Shown one piece after another: positions 24,111 to 36,800 of a stretch of 64,000 nt of DNA (positions are counted from its first letter, which is position 1; each line of letters begins with the position of its first letter). The stretch is from Tragulus kanchil (lineage: Eukaryota > Chordata > Mammalia > Artiodactyla > Tragulidae): NCBI GenBank assembly GCA_022376925.1, contig JAIOJX010000004.1:172947501-173011500 (forward strand), written 5' to 3'. Position numbers and translations under genes: made by a program. The notes beneath the pieces were generated by a model. That model was not told where the DNA came from, ran no database searches, and saw nothing but the letters and a program-made list of their open reading frames with translations.

Positions 24111-24202
24111 GTGAGCAGTAACACACAGCCTCCTCCAGGAAGCCCCCCTGGCGCTCCTCCTCTGGCTCATTCCACACGAAGCAGTTAACGCGAGGCCGGA
24201 GG

Positions 24203-24420
24203 GGACTTCCCTGGTGACCCTGAGGCGAAGCCTCTGTGCTCCCAACGCAGCGGGCCGGGTTCCAGCCCTGCTCAGGGACCTCGATTCCACGTGCCGCAGA
24301 CCGGAGTGCACAAAGCACAACTAAAGGATCCCGCGTGCTCCGACGAAGACTGAGACCCCCACGGGCTGCAACTAAGACCCAGCGCAGTCGGATCAATAAA
24401 ATTAAAAAGATAAACAAACA
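24203..24420 (+). mobile_element. CHR-type SINE 3' of RIBC2
   Basis: GGGGACTTCCCTGGTGACCC head, GCAACTAAGACCCAGCGCAG and an A-rich tail. Confidence 0.75.
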
Positions 24421-24574
24421 TGACCTTCTTTTAAAAAGTGAATGTTGGTGACGCACCGCTGAGCCTGTCACGCCGGCTTCCGCTGCCCAGGGCACAGCAC
24501 CCAGAGCCGCCCCGCGGCCGGCCTGAGTGGAGCTGAACGGACGTGACAGCTCCTCACGGAAATACAGGAAGCAG

Positions 24575-24580
24575 TTTAAT
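24575..24580 (-). promoter_or_regulatory. Candidate RIBC2 poly(A) signal ATTAAA
   Basis: ATTAAA on the minus strand, about 150 nt after the RIBC2 stop. It is the common variant hexamer, and no AATAAA lies between it and the stop. Use is inferred, not shown. Confidence 0.4.
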
Positions 24581-24729
24581 CGAGTTTTGTCTACGGGGGA
24601 AGAATCAAATTCGACAGCACTTCTGGACCAAATAGTGCTTCTTTTTTTTTTTTTTTTAACAGATACGACTCTTCAAGGTTTCTGAGCTTTATACGCCAAC
24701 GCTTCCGAGGAAGGAAGGTGAGCTCTTCT

Positions 24730-24808
24730 TCATCGACTGCTAGTATTAAATTGTGTGAAATAATCTTCAGTGGGATGACTGGCATAGAGTTCCTTCATAT
24801 GTGTTTCC
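24730..24808 (-). CDS. RIBC2: RIBC2 terminal coding exon 7, copy A, with stop
   Basis: 79 coding nt. CAG acceptor; the first G completes the Arg codon begun in exon 6. It encodes ETHMKELYASHPTEDYFTQF and NTSSR before TGA (complement of 24730-24732). The DYFTQFNT ending is diagnostic for RIBC2. The 3' UTR continues left through an A-rich run on the minus strand. Confidence 0.92.
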
Positions 24809-27800
24809 CTGATAACATAACAAGGAGAAGAAAGAAATCAGCAAATGCCCGACTTTCCAAATATTCTATTTCTTATTGGTATCTTACACTTGGGGTTCAG
24901 AATTCATTCCGGCCCTACAAGCTCCAGTGGGAGAAGGGCGTTTCCTCACGGCTAATGGCTAATCTGGGGACCAGGGCATGCGAGAGGGGGGACCTCTGAG
25001 ACTTCCATGGGACTGTAAAGATCCCTGCTTATCCCATTTGATCTGTGAGAGTGCCTCAGTGCGCCTCCTTTAGACCCCCAAGGACAGACCCGCCGATCAA
25101 CCAACATCTGACTGGAAAATTACCAGTGGGTCCCCTCTGGGGGAAAGCCAGAGCTTGATGAGTAGATAAATAAATAAGTTAGATACATAATGTGCACTTC
25201 AGTGACAGGTTCATCTCCTCATGTGCATTTGACATTTTCTGCGGCTGAAAGTCTGAACTACTCCTGGGGCCTGTCTGTAGTGAAGAAGGGACTCCGGGCT
25301 GGTTCTCAGGAGCCCCACCCTCCGTCTGGAGAGCCCTCCCTGCAGTGGGCAGCTGGCACAGTCCTCCCCTGTGTCTGAGCCACGCAGCCTCCTCCGGGAA
25401 GCCCACCTGGTGCTCCTCCACTGGGCCTCCCAGCGCCCCCCGTGTACTCCCTCAGCAGTGATGGAATTGAAAAATCGCAAAGAGCTGAGTCATCCCGGAG
25501 TCCCCGCCGCCACAAAGCTCTCCGCCCACGAGCTCTCTTGGCACCACCGCCTCCCCTCCTGCAGCTTCCACTCCTCACCAGCCCCTCACCCAGCTGCTTA
25601 AAAACACCTGTCCCAGGTGCCATTCTCTCTTGGACGCCTGCCTTTTCCCCGGGGCGGGGCGCAACTTGAATAAACGCCCGGTTCTGCCCGTGTGAGGTCG
25701 GTGATTCTTTTCTCCACACTTTCCTTACAAGCAGCACCTGTGTCCCGGCCGCTGGGGTCTGCCCGTGGGGCCCTCCAGCAGGGTGGTTAAAACCCCCCCA
25801 GTTTTTTTAACAGATCGCCTTAGTTTCTGAGCTTTATACGCCAACGCTTCGAGGAAGGAAGGTGAGCTCTTCTTCATCGACTGCTAGTATTAAATTGTGT
25901 GAAATAATCTTCAGTGGGATGACTGGCATAGAGTTCCTTCATATGTGTTTCCCTGATAACATAACAAGGAGAAGAAAGAAATCAGCAAATGCCCGACTTT
26001 CCAAATATTCTATTTCTTATTGGTATCTTACACTTGGGGTTCAGAATTCATTCCGGCCCTACAAGCTCCAGTGGGAGAAGGGCGTTTCCTCACGGCTGAT
26101 GGCTAATCTGGGGACCAGGGCATGCGAGAGGGGGGACCTCTGAGACTTCCATGGGACTGTATAGATCCCTGCTTATCCCGTTTGATCTGTGAGAGTGCCT
26201 CAGTGCGCCTCCTTTAGACCCCCAAGGACAGACCCGCCGATCAACCAACATCTGACTGGAAAATTACCAGTGGGTCCCCTCTGGGGGAAAGCCAGAGCTT
26301 GATGAGTAGATAAATAAATAAGTTAGATACATAATGTGCACTTCAGTGACAGGTTCATCTCCTCATGTGCATTTGACATTTTCTGCGGCTGAAAGTCTGA
26401 ACTACTCCTGGGGCCTGTCTGTAGTGAAGAAGGGACTCCGGGCTGGTTCTCAGGAGCCCCACCCTCCGTCTGGAGAGCCCTCCCTGCAGTGGGCAGCTGG
26501 CACAGTCCTCCCCTGTGTCTGAGCCACGCAGCCTCCTCCGGGAAGCCCACCTGGTGCTCCTCCACTGGGCCTCCCAGCGCCCTCCGTGTACTCCCTCAGC
26601 AGTGATGGAATTGAAAAATCGCAAAGAGCTGAGTCATCCCGGAGTCCCCGCCGCCACAAAGCTCTCCGCCCACGAGCTCTCTTGGCACCACCGCCTCCCC
26701 TCCTGCAGCTTCCACTCCTCACCAGCCCCTCACCCAGCTGCTTAAAAACACCTGTCCCAGGTGCCATTCTCTCTTGGACGCCTGCCTTTTCCCCGGGGCG
26801 GGGCGCAACTTGAATAAACGCCCGGTTCTGCCCGTGTGAGGTCGGTGATTCTTTTCTCCACACTTTCCTTACAAGCAGCACCTGTGTCCCGGCCGCTGGG
26901 GTCTGCCCGTGCCCAGGAGAGGGCTGTCCAGCGAAGGGTGGTTACGGGACGCGGGCACAACAGAGCCTCAAGCCCTGGCCTGCGTGGGGACCGGCCGTTT
27001 CCTAGCACTTAACTTCTGGCTTCCTAGCTCTAAGCCTTCCCACTCCTCTCTGCAGACTGTGCCAGAGCCCCGGCCACCGCGGCCGCGGCCACGGGGCCTC
27101 TGGTGCAGGACACCGCGAGGGCCCGAGCCCGCGGGCGGGGAAGCTTCCGGGAGAGCCGGGGGGCCAGGAAAGGAGGACGGGCCCTGCGCGGCCGGCGCTC
27201 GCCGCCCTCTCCCGGAGCCTGCCGCCCTCCGTGGCGCTCCCAGGCCCCACCCGCCCCCGCCCCGCAGCCCCGCAGCCCCGCAGCCCCGCAGCCGGCCCTC
27301 CTCCCCGCCCGCCGCCGCCCGCAGCCCCGCCGCTGGCCCGCCTCGCCGCCCGCCGCCGCCCGCACTCACCGCAGGCGCTGCTCCTGCGCCAGGCGGAGGT
27401 TGCTGCAGTCCTGGGCGCGGCGCAGGTCCCGCTGCTGGCGCCGCAGCTGGCGCTCGAGCAGCAGGGCGGCGCGGGCCTTCTGAACCCTCTGCCGGTCCCA
27501 GTCCATGGCTCGCTGGCGCTCTTCCTCCCGGAGCCTCTGCAGAGGGGAGAGGGGACTCATCTCCGCCTGTCCCCGGCCTGGAGCCGCAGGGGGGGCTTCC
27601 CTGGTCGTCCATGGCTAGGACACCGAGCTCCCGAGGCAGGGGCCCGAGGTTCAGTCCCTGGTCGGGGAACTAAGATCCCACATGCCACAGCTAAGACCCA
27701 ACACAGCCAAACAAATGCTAAGAAAGAAAAAAAGCCCGACTGCGCACTCACTGTAAGAAACAAAGAATTGAGAATGATACGGGACACAGCCTCCCTCCTG

Positions 27801-30800
27801 CAGCTTCCACTCCTCACCAGCCCCTCACCCAGCTGCTTAAAAACACCTGTCCCAGGTGCCATTCTCTCTTGGACGCCTGCCTTTTCCCCGGGGCGGGGCG
27901 CAACTTGAATAAACGCCCGGTTCTGCCCGTGTGAGGTCGGTGATTCTTTTCTCCACACTTTCCTTACAAGCAGCACCTGTGTCCCGGCCGCTGGGGTCTG
28001 CCCGTGCCCAGGAGAGGGCTGTCCAGCGAAGGGTGGTTACGGGACGCGGGCACAACAGAGCCTCAAGCCCTGGCCTGCGTGGGGACCGGCCGTTTCCTAG
28101 CACTTAACTTCTGGCTTCCTAGCTCTAAGCCTTCCCACTCCTCTCTGCAGACTGTGCCAGAGCCCCGGCCACCGCGGCCGCGGCCACGGGGCCTCTGGTG
28201 CAGGACACCGCGAGGGCCCGAGCCCGCGGGCGGGGAAGCTTCCGGGAGAGCCGGGGCCAGGAAAGGAGGACGGCCCTGCGCGGCCGGCGCTCGCCGCCCT
28301 CTCCCGGAGCCTGCCGCCTCCGTGGCGCTCCCAGGCCCCACCTGCCCCCGCCCCTGCAGCCCCGCAGCCCCGCAGCCCCGCAGCCCCGCAGCCGGCCCTC
28401 CTCCCCGCCCGCCGCCGCCCGCAGCCCCGCCGCTGGCCCGCCTCGCCGCCCGCCGCCGCCCGCACTCACCGCAGGCGCTGCTCCTGCGCCAGGCGGAGGT
28501 TGCTGCAGTCCTGGGCGCGGCGCAGGTCCCGCTGCTGGCGCCGCAGCTGGCGCTCGAGCAGCAGGGCGGCGCGGGCCTTCTGAACCCTCTGCCGGTCCCA
28601 GTCCATGGCTCGCTGGCGCTCTTCCTCCCGGAGCCTCTGCAGAGGGGAGAGGGGACTCATCTCCGCCTGTCCCCGGCCTGGAGCCGCAGGGGGGGCTTCC
28701 CTGGTCGTCCATGGCTAGGACACCGAGCTCCCGAGGCAGGGGCCCGGGGTTCAGTCCCTGGTCGGGGAACTAAGATCCCACATGCCACAGCTAAGACCCA
28801 ACACAGCCAAACAAATGCTAAGAAAGAAAAAAAGCCCGACTGCGCACTCACTGTAAGAAACAAAGAATTGAGAATGATACGGGGACACAGAAGCCCAGAC
28901 TAGGAGACAGAGCCTTCTTAGCGTGATCTCAACTTTACAAATGACATCCTTGTGTAGAAGAGGAGCCGGGGGAAAGGCCGCCAGAAGGCACGAGGAGGGG
29001 ATGGCGGAAGGAGTATTCTGAGTGGTGAGACATCATGTGGGACTTTCTCCTTCTCTTTGTATTTCTCTGTATGTTTTTTAAATAACATTTTTATTTTTTG
29101 ATCTCTGTCTTCTTAATTTGCTACAGAGACTGAAATCAGACAAAAATGCCGCTTTCAGGACAGAAGGCCGACCTTCCTTGCCAGGCCATGGGGCTGAACT
29201 CCTAGTGTGAAGGCAGAGCCCAGCCTGGCAAAGGTGGCCACGCTCCCTGTATCCTGAGGCCCGCTGCAGGCTCTGCCCACTTGTGGTTCCTCCCCCGCCT
29301 CTCGCCCTGGGGGCTCTCCGCTTCGCTCCCCCAGGCGAGGGAGGGGCCCGACCCGCTGCTCACCTCCTGGTCCAGGCCACCGGCCCTGCCCTCCCCGTGC
29401 CCGTCTGCTCGGAAGCTCACACTGACCCCAGCGTCCCACAGACCGGGCCGTCCTCAGCGGCCCCCGTGGGAGCCCCGCCCGTCCTCTGCGGGTCTGAGGA
29501 CGCCTCTGAATCGCCCTCCGGTCGTGACTTCAACGCGCTCAGAGATGGCCCTTTTCTTTCCCTGCTTCCCAGTGACTCTGCCTCCTCTCCAAAGACCGCC
29601 TTTCAGTCTGTCAGCTGTCCCCTCGGGGGCACGGGCTGCCCGCGGCCCCTGAACCCCAGCGGTGCCAGACCCCCGAGGGGAGGGGCGCTCGCGGGGCACT
29701 CCCGAGGCCGGAGGCCTGGCCGGGGCCGGAGACGCTGGGTGGCTCCAGGGGCCACCAGGCTGTGGGGCCTCCCCGGGGCTCCGCAGTCAAGAATCCCCCT
29801 GCAGCGCAGGAGCCACGGAGGACACGGGTTCCGTCCCTGGGCTGGGAGCAGCCGGCTCCGGTGTTCCCGCCTGGAGAGTCCCACGGACGGGGAGCCTGGC
29901 GGGCTCTGGTCCACAAGGTCGCGAGGAGGCGGCACGGCTGAAGCAGCTTCGCCGGCTGCCGCCGGGCGGGCCAAACAAAGAATTGAGAATGATACGGGGA
30001 CACAGAAGCCCAGACTAGGAGACAGAGCCTTCTTAGCGTGATCTCAACTTTACAAATGACATCCTTGTGTAGAAGAGGAGCCGGGGGAAAGGCCGCCAGA
30101 AGGCACGAGGAGGGGATGGCGGAAGGAGTATTCTGAGTGGTGAGACATCATGTGGGACTTTCTCCTTCTCTTTGTATTTCTCTGTATGTTTTTTAAATAA
30201 CATTTTTATTTTTTGATCTCTGTCTTCTTAATTTGCTACAGAGACTGAAATCAGACAAAAATGCCGCTTTCAGGACAGAAGGCCGACCTTCCTTGCCAGG
30301 CCATGGGGCTGAACTCCTAGTGTGAAGGCAGAGCCCAGCCTGGCAAAGGTGGCCACGCTCCCTGTATCCTGAGGCCCGCTGCAGGCTCTGCCCACTTGTG
30401 GTTCCTCCCCCGCCTCTCGCCCTGGGGGCTCTCCGCTTCGCTCCCCCAGGCGAGGGAGGGGCCCGACCCGCTGCTCACCTCCTGGTCCAGGCCACCGGCC
30501 CTGCCCTCCCCGTGCCCGTCTGCTCGGAAGCTCACACTGACCCCAGCGTCCCACAGACCGGGCCGTCCTCAGCGGCCCCCGTGGGAGCCCCGCCCGTCCT
30601 CTGCGGGTCTGAGGACGCCTCTGAATCGCCCTCCCGTCGTGACTTCAACGCGCTCAGAGATGGCCCTTTTCTTTCCCTGCTTCCCAGTGACTCTGCCTCC
30701 TCTCCAAAGACCGCCTTTCAGTCTGTCAGCTGTCCCCTCGGGGGCACGGGCTGCCCGCGGCCCCTGAACCCCAGCGGTGCCAGACCCCCGAGGGGAGGGG

Positions 30801-33800
30801 CGCTCGCGGGGCACTCCCGAGGCCGGAGGCCTGGCCGGGGCCGGAGACGCTGGGTGGCTCCAGGGGCCACCAGGCTGTGGGGCCTCCCCGGGGCTCCGCA
30901 GTCAAGAATCCCCCTGCAGCGCAGGAGCCACGGAGGACACGGGTTCCGTCCCTGGGCTGGGAGCAGCCGGCTCCGGTGTTCCCGCCTGGAGAGTCCCACG
31001 GACGGGGAGCCTGGCGGGCTCTGGTCCACAAGGTCGCGAGGAGGCGGCACGGCTGAAGCAGCTTCGCCGGCTGCCGCCGCCGGGCCAGAGCGCCACCCGC
31101 CCGGGTCTCGCCTCTGAGTCCCCTTCATCCGCCGGCCGCGTGCGGACCTGCCCCTCTGCTCTCTCCTCACACCCTCGGTCCAGCAGCTCACCTCCCCGCA
31201 CGCGACTGCCGGCGCACTGGCTGGACACCCGGCCACGGCCCCTGAGCCGCCCTGCCCCCCTTCCCCCTTGTCCAGCCCAGCGTCCACAGCCGACCCCCTG
31301 GCACCCTGAGCCCCGCACCTGGGCACGCGGCCAGGCGAGCTTTGGCCATGGCGAACCGCACCTCTCCTGGGATAGCCATCAGAGCCAGGTGTCACAAGGG
31401 TCCCTTCGAGCTCCATGACCGTGGCTCAAGCTGGGGGAGGGGCGCTGGTGCTGCCTGGCCACTAGCCCCTTCCCTTGGCCAGTTCCCAGGTCACCTTTTA
31501 GCACCTTATTCTCCGTTCTCAAAACTCCAACTTTGACTCCTCCGCCTTGGCTGCGGACCACCCTCCTTTTTCACCAGGAAATAGGGGCTCTGGAGAAGCT
31601 CTGCAAGTCACCCTGAGGCTGCGGTCAAGACGGAGCTTCCTCCAGCCTTCCCCCCTCCCCAGGTCGTCCTCTCCCGGACGCGCGCAGGGCTGCCTCTGCC
31701 TGCGGGTCTGTGTCCCCTGACGACCCTCCTCACGGCCAGCTGTCTCGGGCCCCGCCCCAGGCTCCTGTCCGCCCCGGCACTCAGCACAGGGGGATGATTC
31801 CGCTCGTGTCCTCCTAGAGGGCAGCTTCTAGGGCCAAGCCCGACAGCGGATTCACTAGAGGAAGGGGGCAGGGAGCACCGGTCTTCCCCCTGAGGGCAGG
31901 GGCCGGGCTGGAGGTGGGAGGCCTCCGGGGAGTGGGAGGCACCAGCTTCTCCTGGACTTGCTGCTTCTGCGCCAGGCGGGTCTGCTGCAGCTGCTCCTGG
32001 CTCATGCCCTTCCAGCGGTCGGGCACCACGCGATGCGGCCCGAAGGAGCTGGCTGCCTGCTGCGGATCCTCCGAGAGCAGGTCCCCACGCAGCAGGTTGG
32101 TGATCTCGGCAAGGTTGTCCTCCTGTTCTTGTTTTCGCTCTTGGATTCTCCGTTCCGCTGACTCCAGGGCCTGCCCGGGGAAGATACCGCGGGCGGTGCT
32201 CGGAAGGGGCCTCCCTGGCGACTCAGAGGGCAAAGGGTCTGCCTGCCGCGCGGGAGACGCAGGCTCCACTCCTGGGTCGGGAAGACCCCCTGGAGGAGGT
32301 CGTGGAAACCCCCTCCGTGGCGGTCTTGCCTGGAGAACCCATGGACAGAGGAGCTCGGTGGGCTGCAGTCCTTGGGGTCGCGAGAGTTGGACACGCCTGT
32401 GTGACTCACACAGTTTCTGAGTGAACCTGGGGGTACTGAGGCACAAGCTGGCAAACCTCCCTGGGGGCTTGAAGGAAGAATGTGCCAGAGGGCTCCTGGT
32501 GGGTGGGGCGGGAGACCTGTGAGGTATGGATGCGGGGCGGTCCCTGGACCCCGGCTGCCTGGGCCACGCTGGGTGAGTGGGCTGGGCTCAGAGACTCACC
32601 ACCGGTTGGTCAGCTGTGCACTCCCTGCAGGTCTTTGTTTGCAGTGATTTGCGAAAGCAGGGAGCTGTGTCCCCGTTAGGTGGCCGTCTCCCCTCGGCTT
32701 GGCCTCACCCACCCCTGGGACAAGGCTGTGTGCCCTTCCCTCTGGCCCTGCCCACCCTTGGCCAGTGGCGGACCACAGAGAACTGCCAACCACATGGTTC
32801 ACAGCAGTGGTGATTTCTAAAAGATGCTCCCGCTGCCTGGCCACCTCAGTCCCTGAGACCAATAAATTCCTGGTCAAGTCCCTGCTCACATGAGGGTGAT
32901 GGGTGGAAGGAACAGGCCCTGGCTACGGGACTGCAGCAGTCATTCCCCTCTCTGGGCTACAGTTATCTCTCTGTAAAGTCAAGAGGTGGCTGAAGCCCGT
33001 TCTCTTTCATAATGACAGGCGGGGCGCTTTTGCACACAGCAGGTGCTCGCGAGGAGGCCAGCCCGACGAGGTCACAGAAGCACGTGCTTTATAGCTGGAC
33101 AGGTTCGGCTTGCATGCTGGACTTGCGGTACTTAGAAGTCCAGTGTTTGAACCGGCCCGAAGGAGCTGGCTGCCTGCTGCGGATCCTCCGAGAGCAGGTC
33201 CCCACGCAGCAGGTTGGTGATCTCGGCAAGGTTGTCCTCCTGTTCTTGTTTTCGCTCTTGGATTCTCCGTTCCGCTGACTCCAGGGCCTGCCCGGGGAAG
33301 ATACCGCGGGCGGTGCTCGGAAGGGGCCTCCCTGGCGACTCAGAGGGCAAAGGGTCTGCCTGCCGCGCGGGAGACGCAGGCTCCACTCCTGGGTCGGGAA
33401 GACCCCCTGGAGGAGGTCGTGGAAACCCCCTCCGTGGCGGTCTTGCCTGGAGAACCCATGGACAGAGGAGCTCGGTGGGCTGCAGTCCTTGGGGTCGCGA
33501 GAGTTGGACACGCCTGTGTGACTCACACAGTTTCTGAGTGAACCTGGGGGTACTGAGGCACAAGCTGGCAAACCTCCCTGGGGGCTTGAAGGAAGAATGT
33601 GCCAGAGGGCTCCTGGTGGGTGGGGCGGGAGACCTGTGAGGTATGGATGCGGGGCGGTCCCTGGACCCCGGCTGCCTGGGCCACGCTGGGTGAGTGGGCT
33701 GGGCTCAGAGACTCACCACCGGTTGGTCAGCTGTGCACTCCCTGCAGGTCTTTGTTTGCAGTGATTTGCGAAAGCAGGGAGCTGTGTCCCCGTTAGGTGG

Positions 33801-36800
33801 CCGTCTCCCCTCGGCTTGGCCTCACCCACCCCTGGGACAAGGCTGTGTGCCCTTCCCTCTGGCCCTGCCCACCCTTGGCCAGTGGCGGACCACAGAGAAC
33901 TGCCAACCACATGGTTCACAGCAGTGGTGATTTCTAAAAGATGCTCCCGCTGCCTGGCCACCTCAGTCCCTGAGACCAATAAATTCCTGGTCAAGTCCCT
34001 GCTCACATGAGGGTGATGGGTGGAAGGAACAGGCCCTGGCTACGGGACTGCAGCAGTCATTCCCCTCTCTGGGCTACAGTTATCTCTCTGTAAAGTCAAG
34101 AGGTGGCTGAAGCCCGTTCTCTTTCATAATGACAGGCGGGGCGCTTTTGCACACAGCAGGTGCTCGCGAGGAGGCCAGCCCGACGAGGTCACAGAAGCAC
34201 GTGCTTTATAGCTGGACAGGTTCGGCTTGCATGCTGGACTTGCGGTACTTAGAAGTCCAGTGTTTGAACCTGCCAAAGCTAATCTGATTAGTGCTTAGCT
34301 GCCTCTGCGAAAGTCAGTGCCTCCCTCTGAGCCTGTTTCTTATTCAATTAAACTGAGTTCATCATGACCCTCTGACAGGGTTGCTGAACACAGTGACTAA
34401 TAAGATCAGTTAATTGTGCAGAGATTAAAAAAAAAAAAATGCTGCGAGTCTCTCGACAGCCTAGTGGTTAGAATTCTGGGCCTTAACGGCCATGGCCTGG
34501 GTTCAGTCCCTGGTCGGGGAACTGAGATCCCACAAACCACATGTTGTGGCCGGAAAAAAAAAAAAAATGACATCACAGATGAGTCGAGAAGGCTGGGCAC
34601 CCCCGGGAGTGTGTGTCTTCCCTCCCTTCCAGAGGCTGGCTATGTACCTGGTTCTTGTTGAAGTCTTTCACAGCTGCACAAACTGCCTTCCTGGTGGTGG
34701 CTTCCAGATTCTGTAAGTGCTTGGCCGTTTCGTCAAACTGCAGCCTTGTCTTCAAGTAGAGGTCCTCTGAAAGGAAGCAGAATACAGTCAAAGCTGGTGC
34801 CTGTCCAGAGCTCCTCCCAGATGTGCAGAGTGTTGTTCCCAGGTCCGTCTCTCATCGCGCTCCCATCCAAAGAAGTGGGATGCACTGGAAGGCTGGTGGA
34901 GACTCAGGCGAGGTAATGCACGTCCTAGACGCGTGCCTGGCAGTGTTGGCGAGCGTCCCTGTGGCCTGGTGGCGTCCGCCGTGCATGAGTGGTGGCTACG
35001 GACCTGACCGGCACACACCCCGTGGTGCCAGGAGAGAGCGGTTTAGAGGGCAGCACGGTGGAGGGAAGGTCAGACTGTGAGGCCCGAAATAAATCTGTTT
35101 GAAGTAAATTCTTTTCTTACTGAGTAAAGTGAGATGCTGTTGGTTTTTAGCAAGGGATCCAGTTTAACATACATATTTTTTGGCCACGCGGGATCGTAGG
35201 GATCCCACCAGGGATCTACGACGTGTTCTCCTGCGTTGGGAACACGGAATCGTAACCACTGGGTCGCTAGGGAAGTCGCCGTCAAAGGAGACCAGATAAT
35301 AATAATGAAGCACAGTCAGGGCCCCTCAGTTCTCTCTCAGGGGCGACAGATACCCCGTGAGCTGCCTCAGAGCTGCCCAGACCCCAGGTGGAGCCGTAAC
35401 TGCACAGCGGGCAGACTGTTCCCGGGACGGGAGCGGCCACAACTCCGAGAACTGACCTCAGAGGGACGGGAACAGATGGACCCCGGGACTGAGGACCGAC
35501 TGTGCCGAAGCCAATCGAGATGCGGCGGGTCGGACCACCGCGGAGCGATCGGAAGACGCCTGTCGGGGTGACCGCCGTTTCTGCACGCAGCCCTCCCTCC
35601 CGCTCTGGCTGTAAGAGCCCTCCCGCCCTGCCTGCCGGGGAGGGGCAAGCTGGCCTTCGGACAGGTGTCGGCCACCCTCCCCGCAGGTGCAGGCGTCTGA
35701 GTGAAATAAAGCAAATTTGCCTTCGCTCCAGCCTGGCCTGTTGATTGGCTTTTGAGCAGCAGGCAGCTGGACCCCTAAATTCATTTCAGTAACACCATCA
35801 GTGAGACGTAAAAGACAAAATGAAACAAGGGAAAAAGCAACAACTGGGGTGTAGTGTGTCGACCCAAGTATTGAGACCTGTGGTCCTTTTTCTTCTGCTA
35901 CCTGCACATGTTTGGTTCTGCCGGGCGACCGTCCACTCCCTTTGCTGTTGCAGGTACCATTCCCTGCTTTGTTCCTCTTGGAATTTCTTCCTCAGGTGGA
36001 AGTTTAGATCCTCTCCCATGAATTTCTGCATGCCTGATACTGTGTTCCGAGCATCACAATCTGACAGCCGGGCTGGACGATCTTTCTTAAGGGCTAGGGG
36101 GTCAGAGAGGTCAAATTCGCGGCGTGTTTCCGGCCTCTGAAAGCTCTGCTGGAAGTCATTGATAGCTTTACAGAAATTTCTCCTGTCTCTCCTTTCCCGG
36201 TTTTCTGCTATGCATGCGATCTTGTCATTCTGCCTCATCTCAGCGGCTAGAAGAGATACAGCATATCCATTAGCCTGAGAGAGGAAAGAGATTTTATTCT
36301 ACTTAGAAAATAACGTGATTCTGAAAGTCACCAACTCTCCCAAAGGTTAACACGGAATCGTAACCACTGGGTCGCTAGGGAAGTCGCGTCAAAGGAGACC
36401 AGATAATAATAATGAAGCACAGTCAGGGCCCCTCAGTTCTCTCTCAGGGGCGACAGATACCCCGTGAGCTGCCTCAGAGCTGCCCAGACCCCAGGTGGAG
36501 CCGTAACTGCACAGCGGGCAGACTGTTCCCGGGACGGGAGCGGCCACAACTCCGAGAACTGACCTCAGAGGGACGGGAACAGATGGACCCCGGGACTGAG
36601 GACCGACTGTGCCGAAGCCAATCGAGATGCGGCGGGTCGGACCACCGCGGAGCGATCGGAAGACGCCTGTCGGGGTGACCGCCGTTTCTGCACGCAGCCC
36701 TCCCTCCCGCTCTGGCTGTAAGAGCCCTCCCGCCCTGCCTGCCGGGGAGGGGCAAGCTGGCCTTCGGACAGGTGTCGGCCACCCTCCCCGCAGGTGCAGG

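Larger units (their letters stand above)
24645..26930. repeat. Direct tandem duplication 5 (unit ~1144 bp), holds RIBC2 exon 7
   Basis: 24645-25768 is repeated at ~25808-26930. Between the copies, 25769-25807 is a noisy version of the true right flank followed by a noisy version of the true left flank (T-run, then AACAGAT). Confidence 0.93.
26693..28885. repeat. Direct tandem duplication 6 (unit ~1096 bp), holds RIBC2 exon 6
   Basis: 26693-27788 is repeated at 27789-28885. It overlaps the right part of duplication 5. The copies differ by one unit in a (CCCCGCAG)n tract and by runs of G. Confidence 0.95.
32036..34269. repeat. Direct tandem duplication 8 (unit ~1117 bp), cuts RIBC2 exon 5
   Basis: 32036-33152 is repeated at 33153-34269. 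The junction lies inside RIBC2 exon 5. Confidence 0.95.

Noticed and set aside
26909..28903. Long plus-strand open frames (254 and 299 codons) opposite RIBC2 exon 6
   Set aside because: They are shadows of a GC-rich region, biased to Pro/Arg/Ala, and run through SINE and duplicated sequence. The minus-strand exon explains the conservation.
29283..31416. Open frames of 190-252 codons on both strands at 29.3-31.4 kb
   Set aside because: GC-rich intronic DNA with a Bov-tA inside; low-complexity composition, no domain, doubled by duplication 7.
36246..36290. Upstream CAG acceptor for RIBC2 exon 3 (before GCTAATGG)
   Set aside because: It would bring TAA into the frame directly after exon 2; the TAG acceptor before CCGCTGAG keeps the frame and family sequence.
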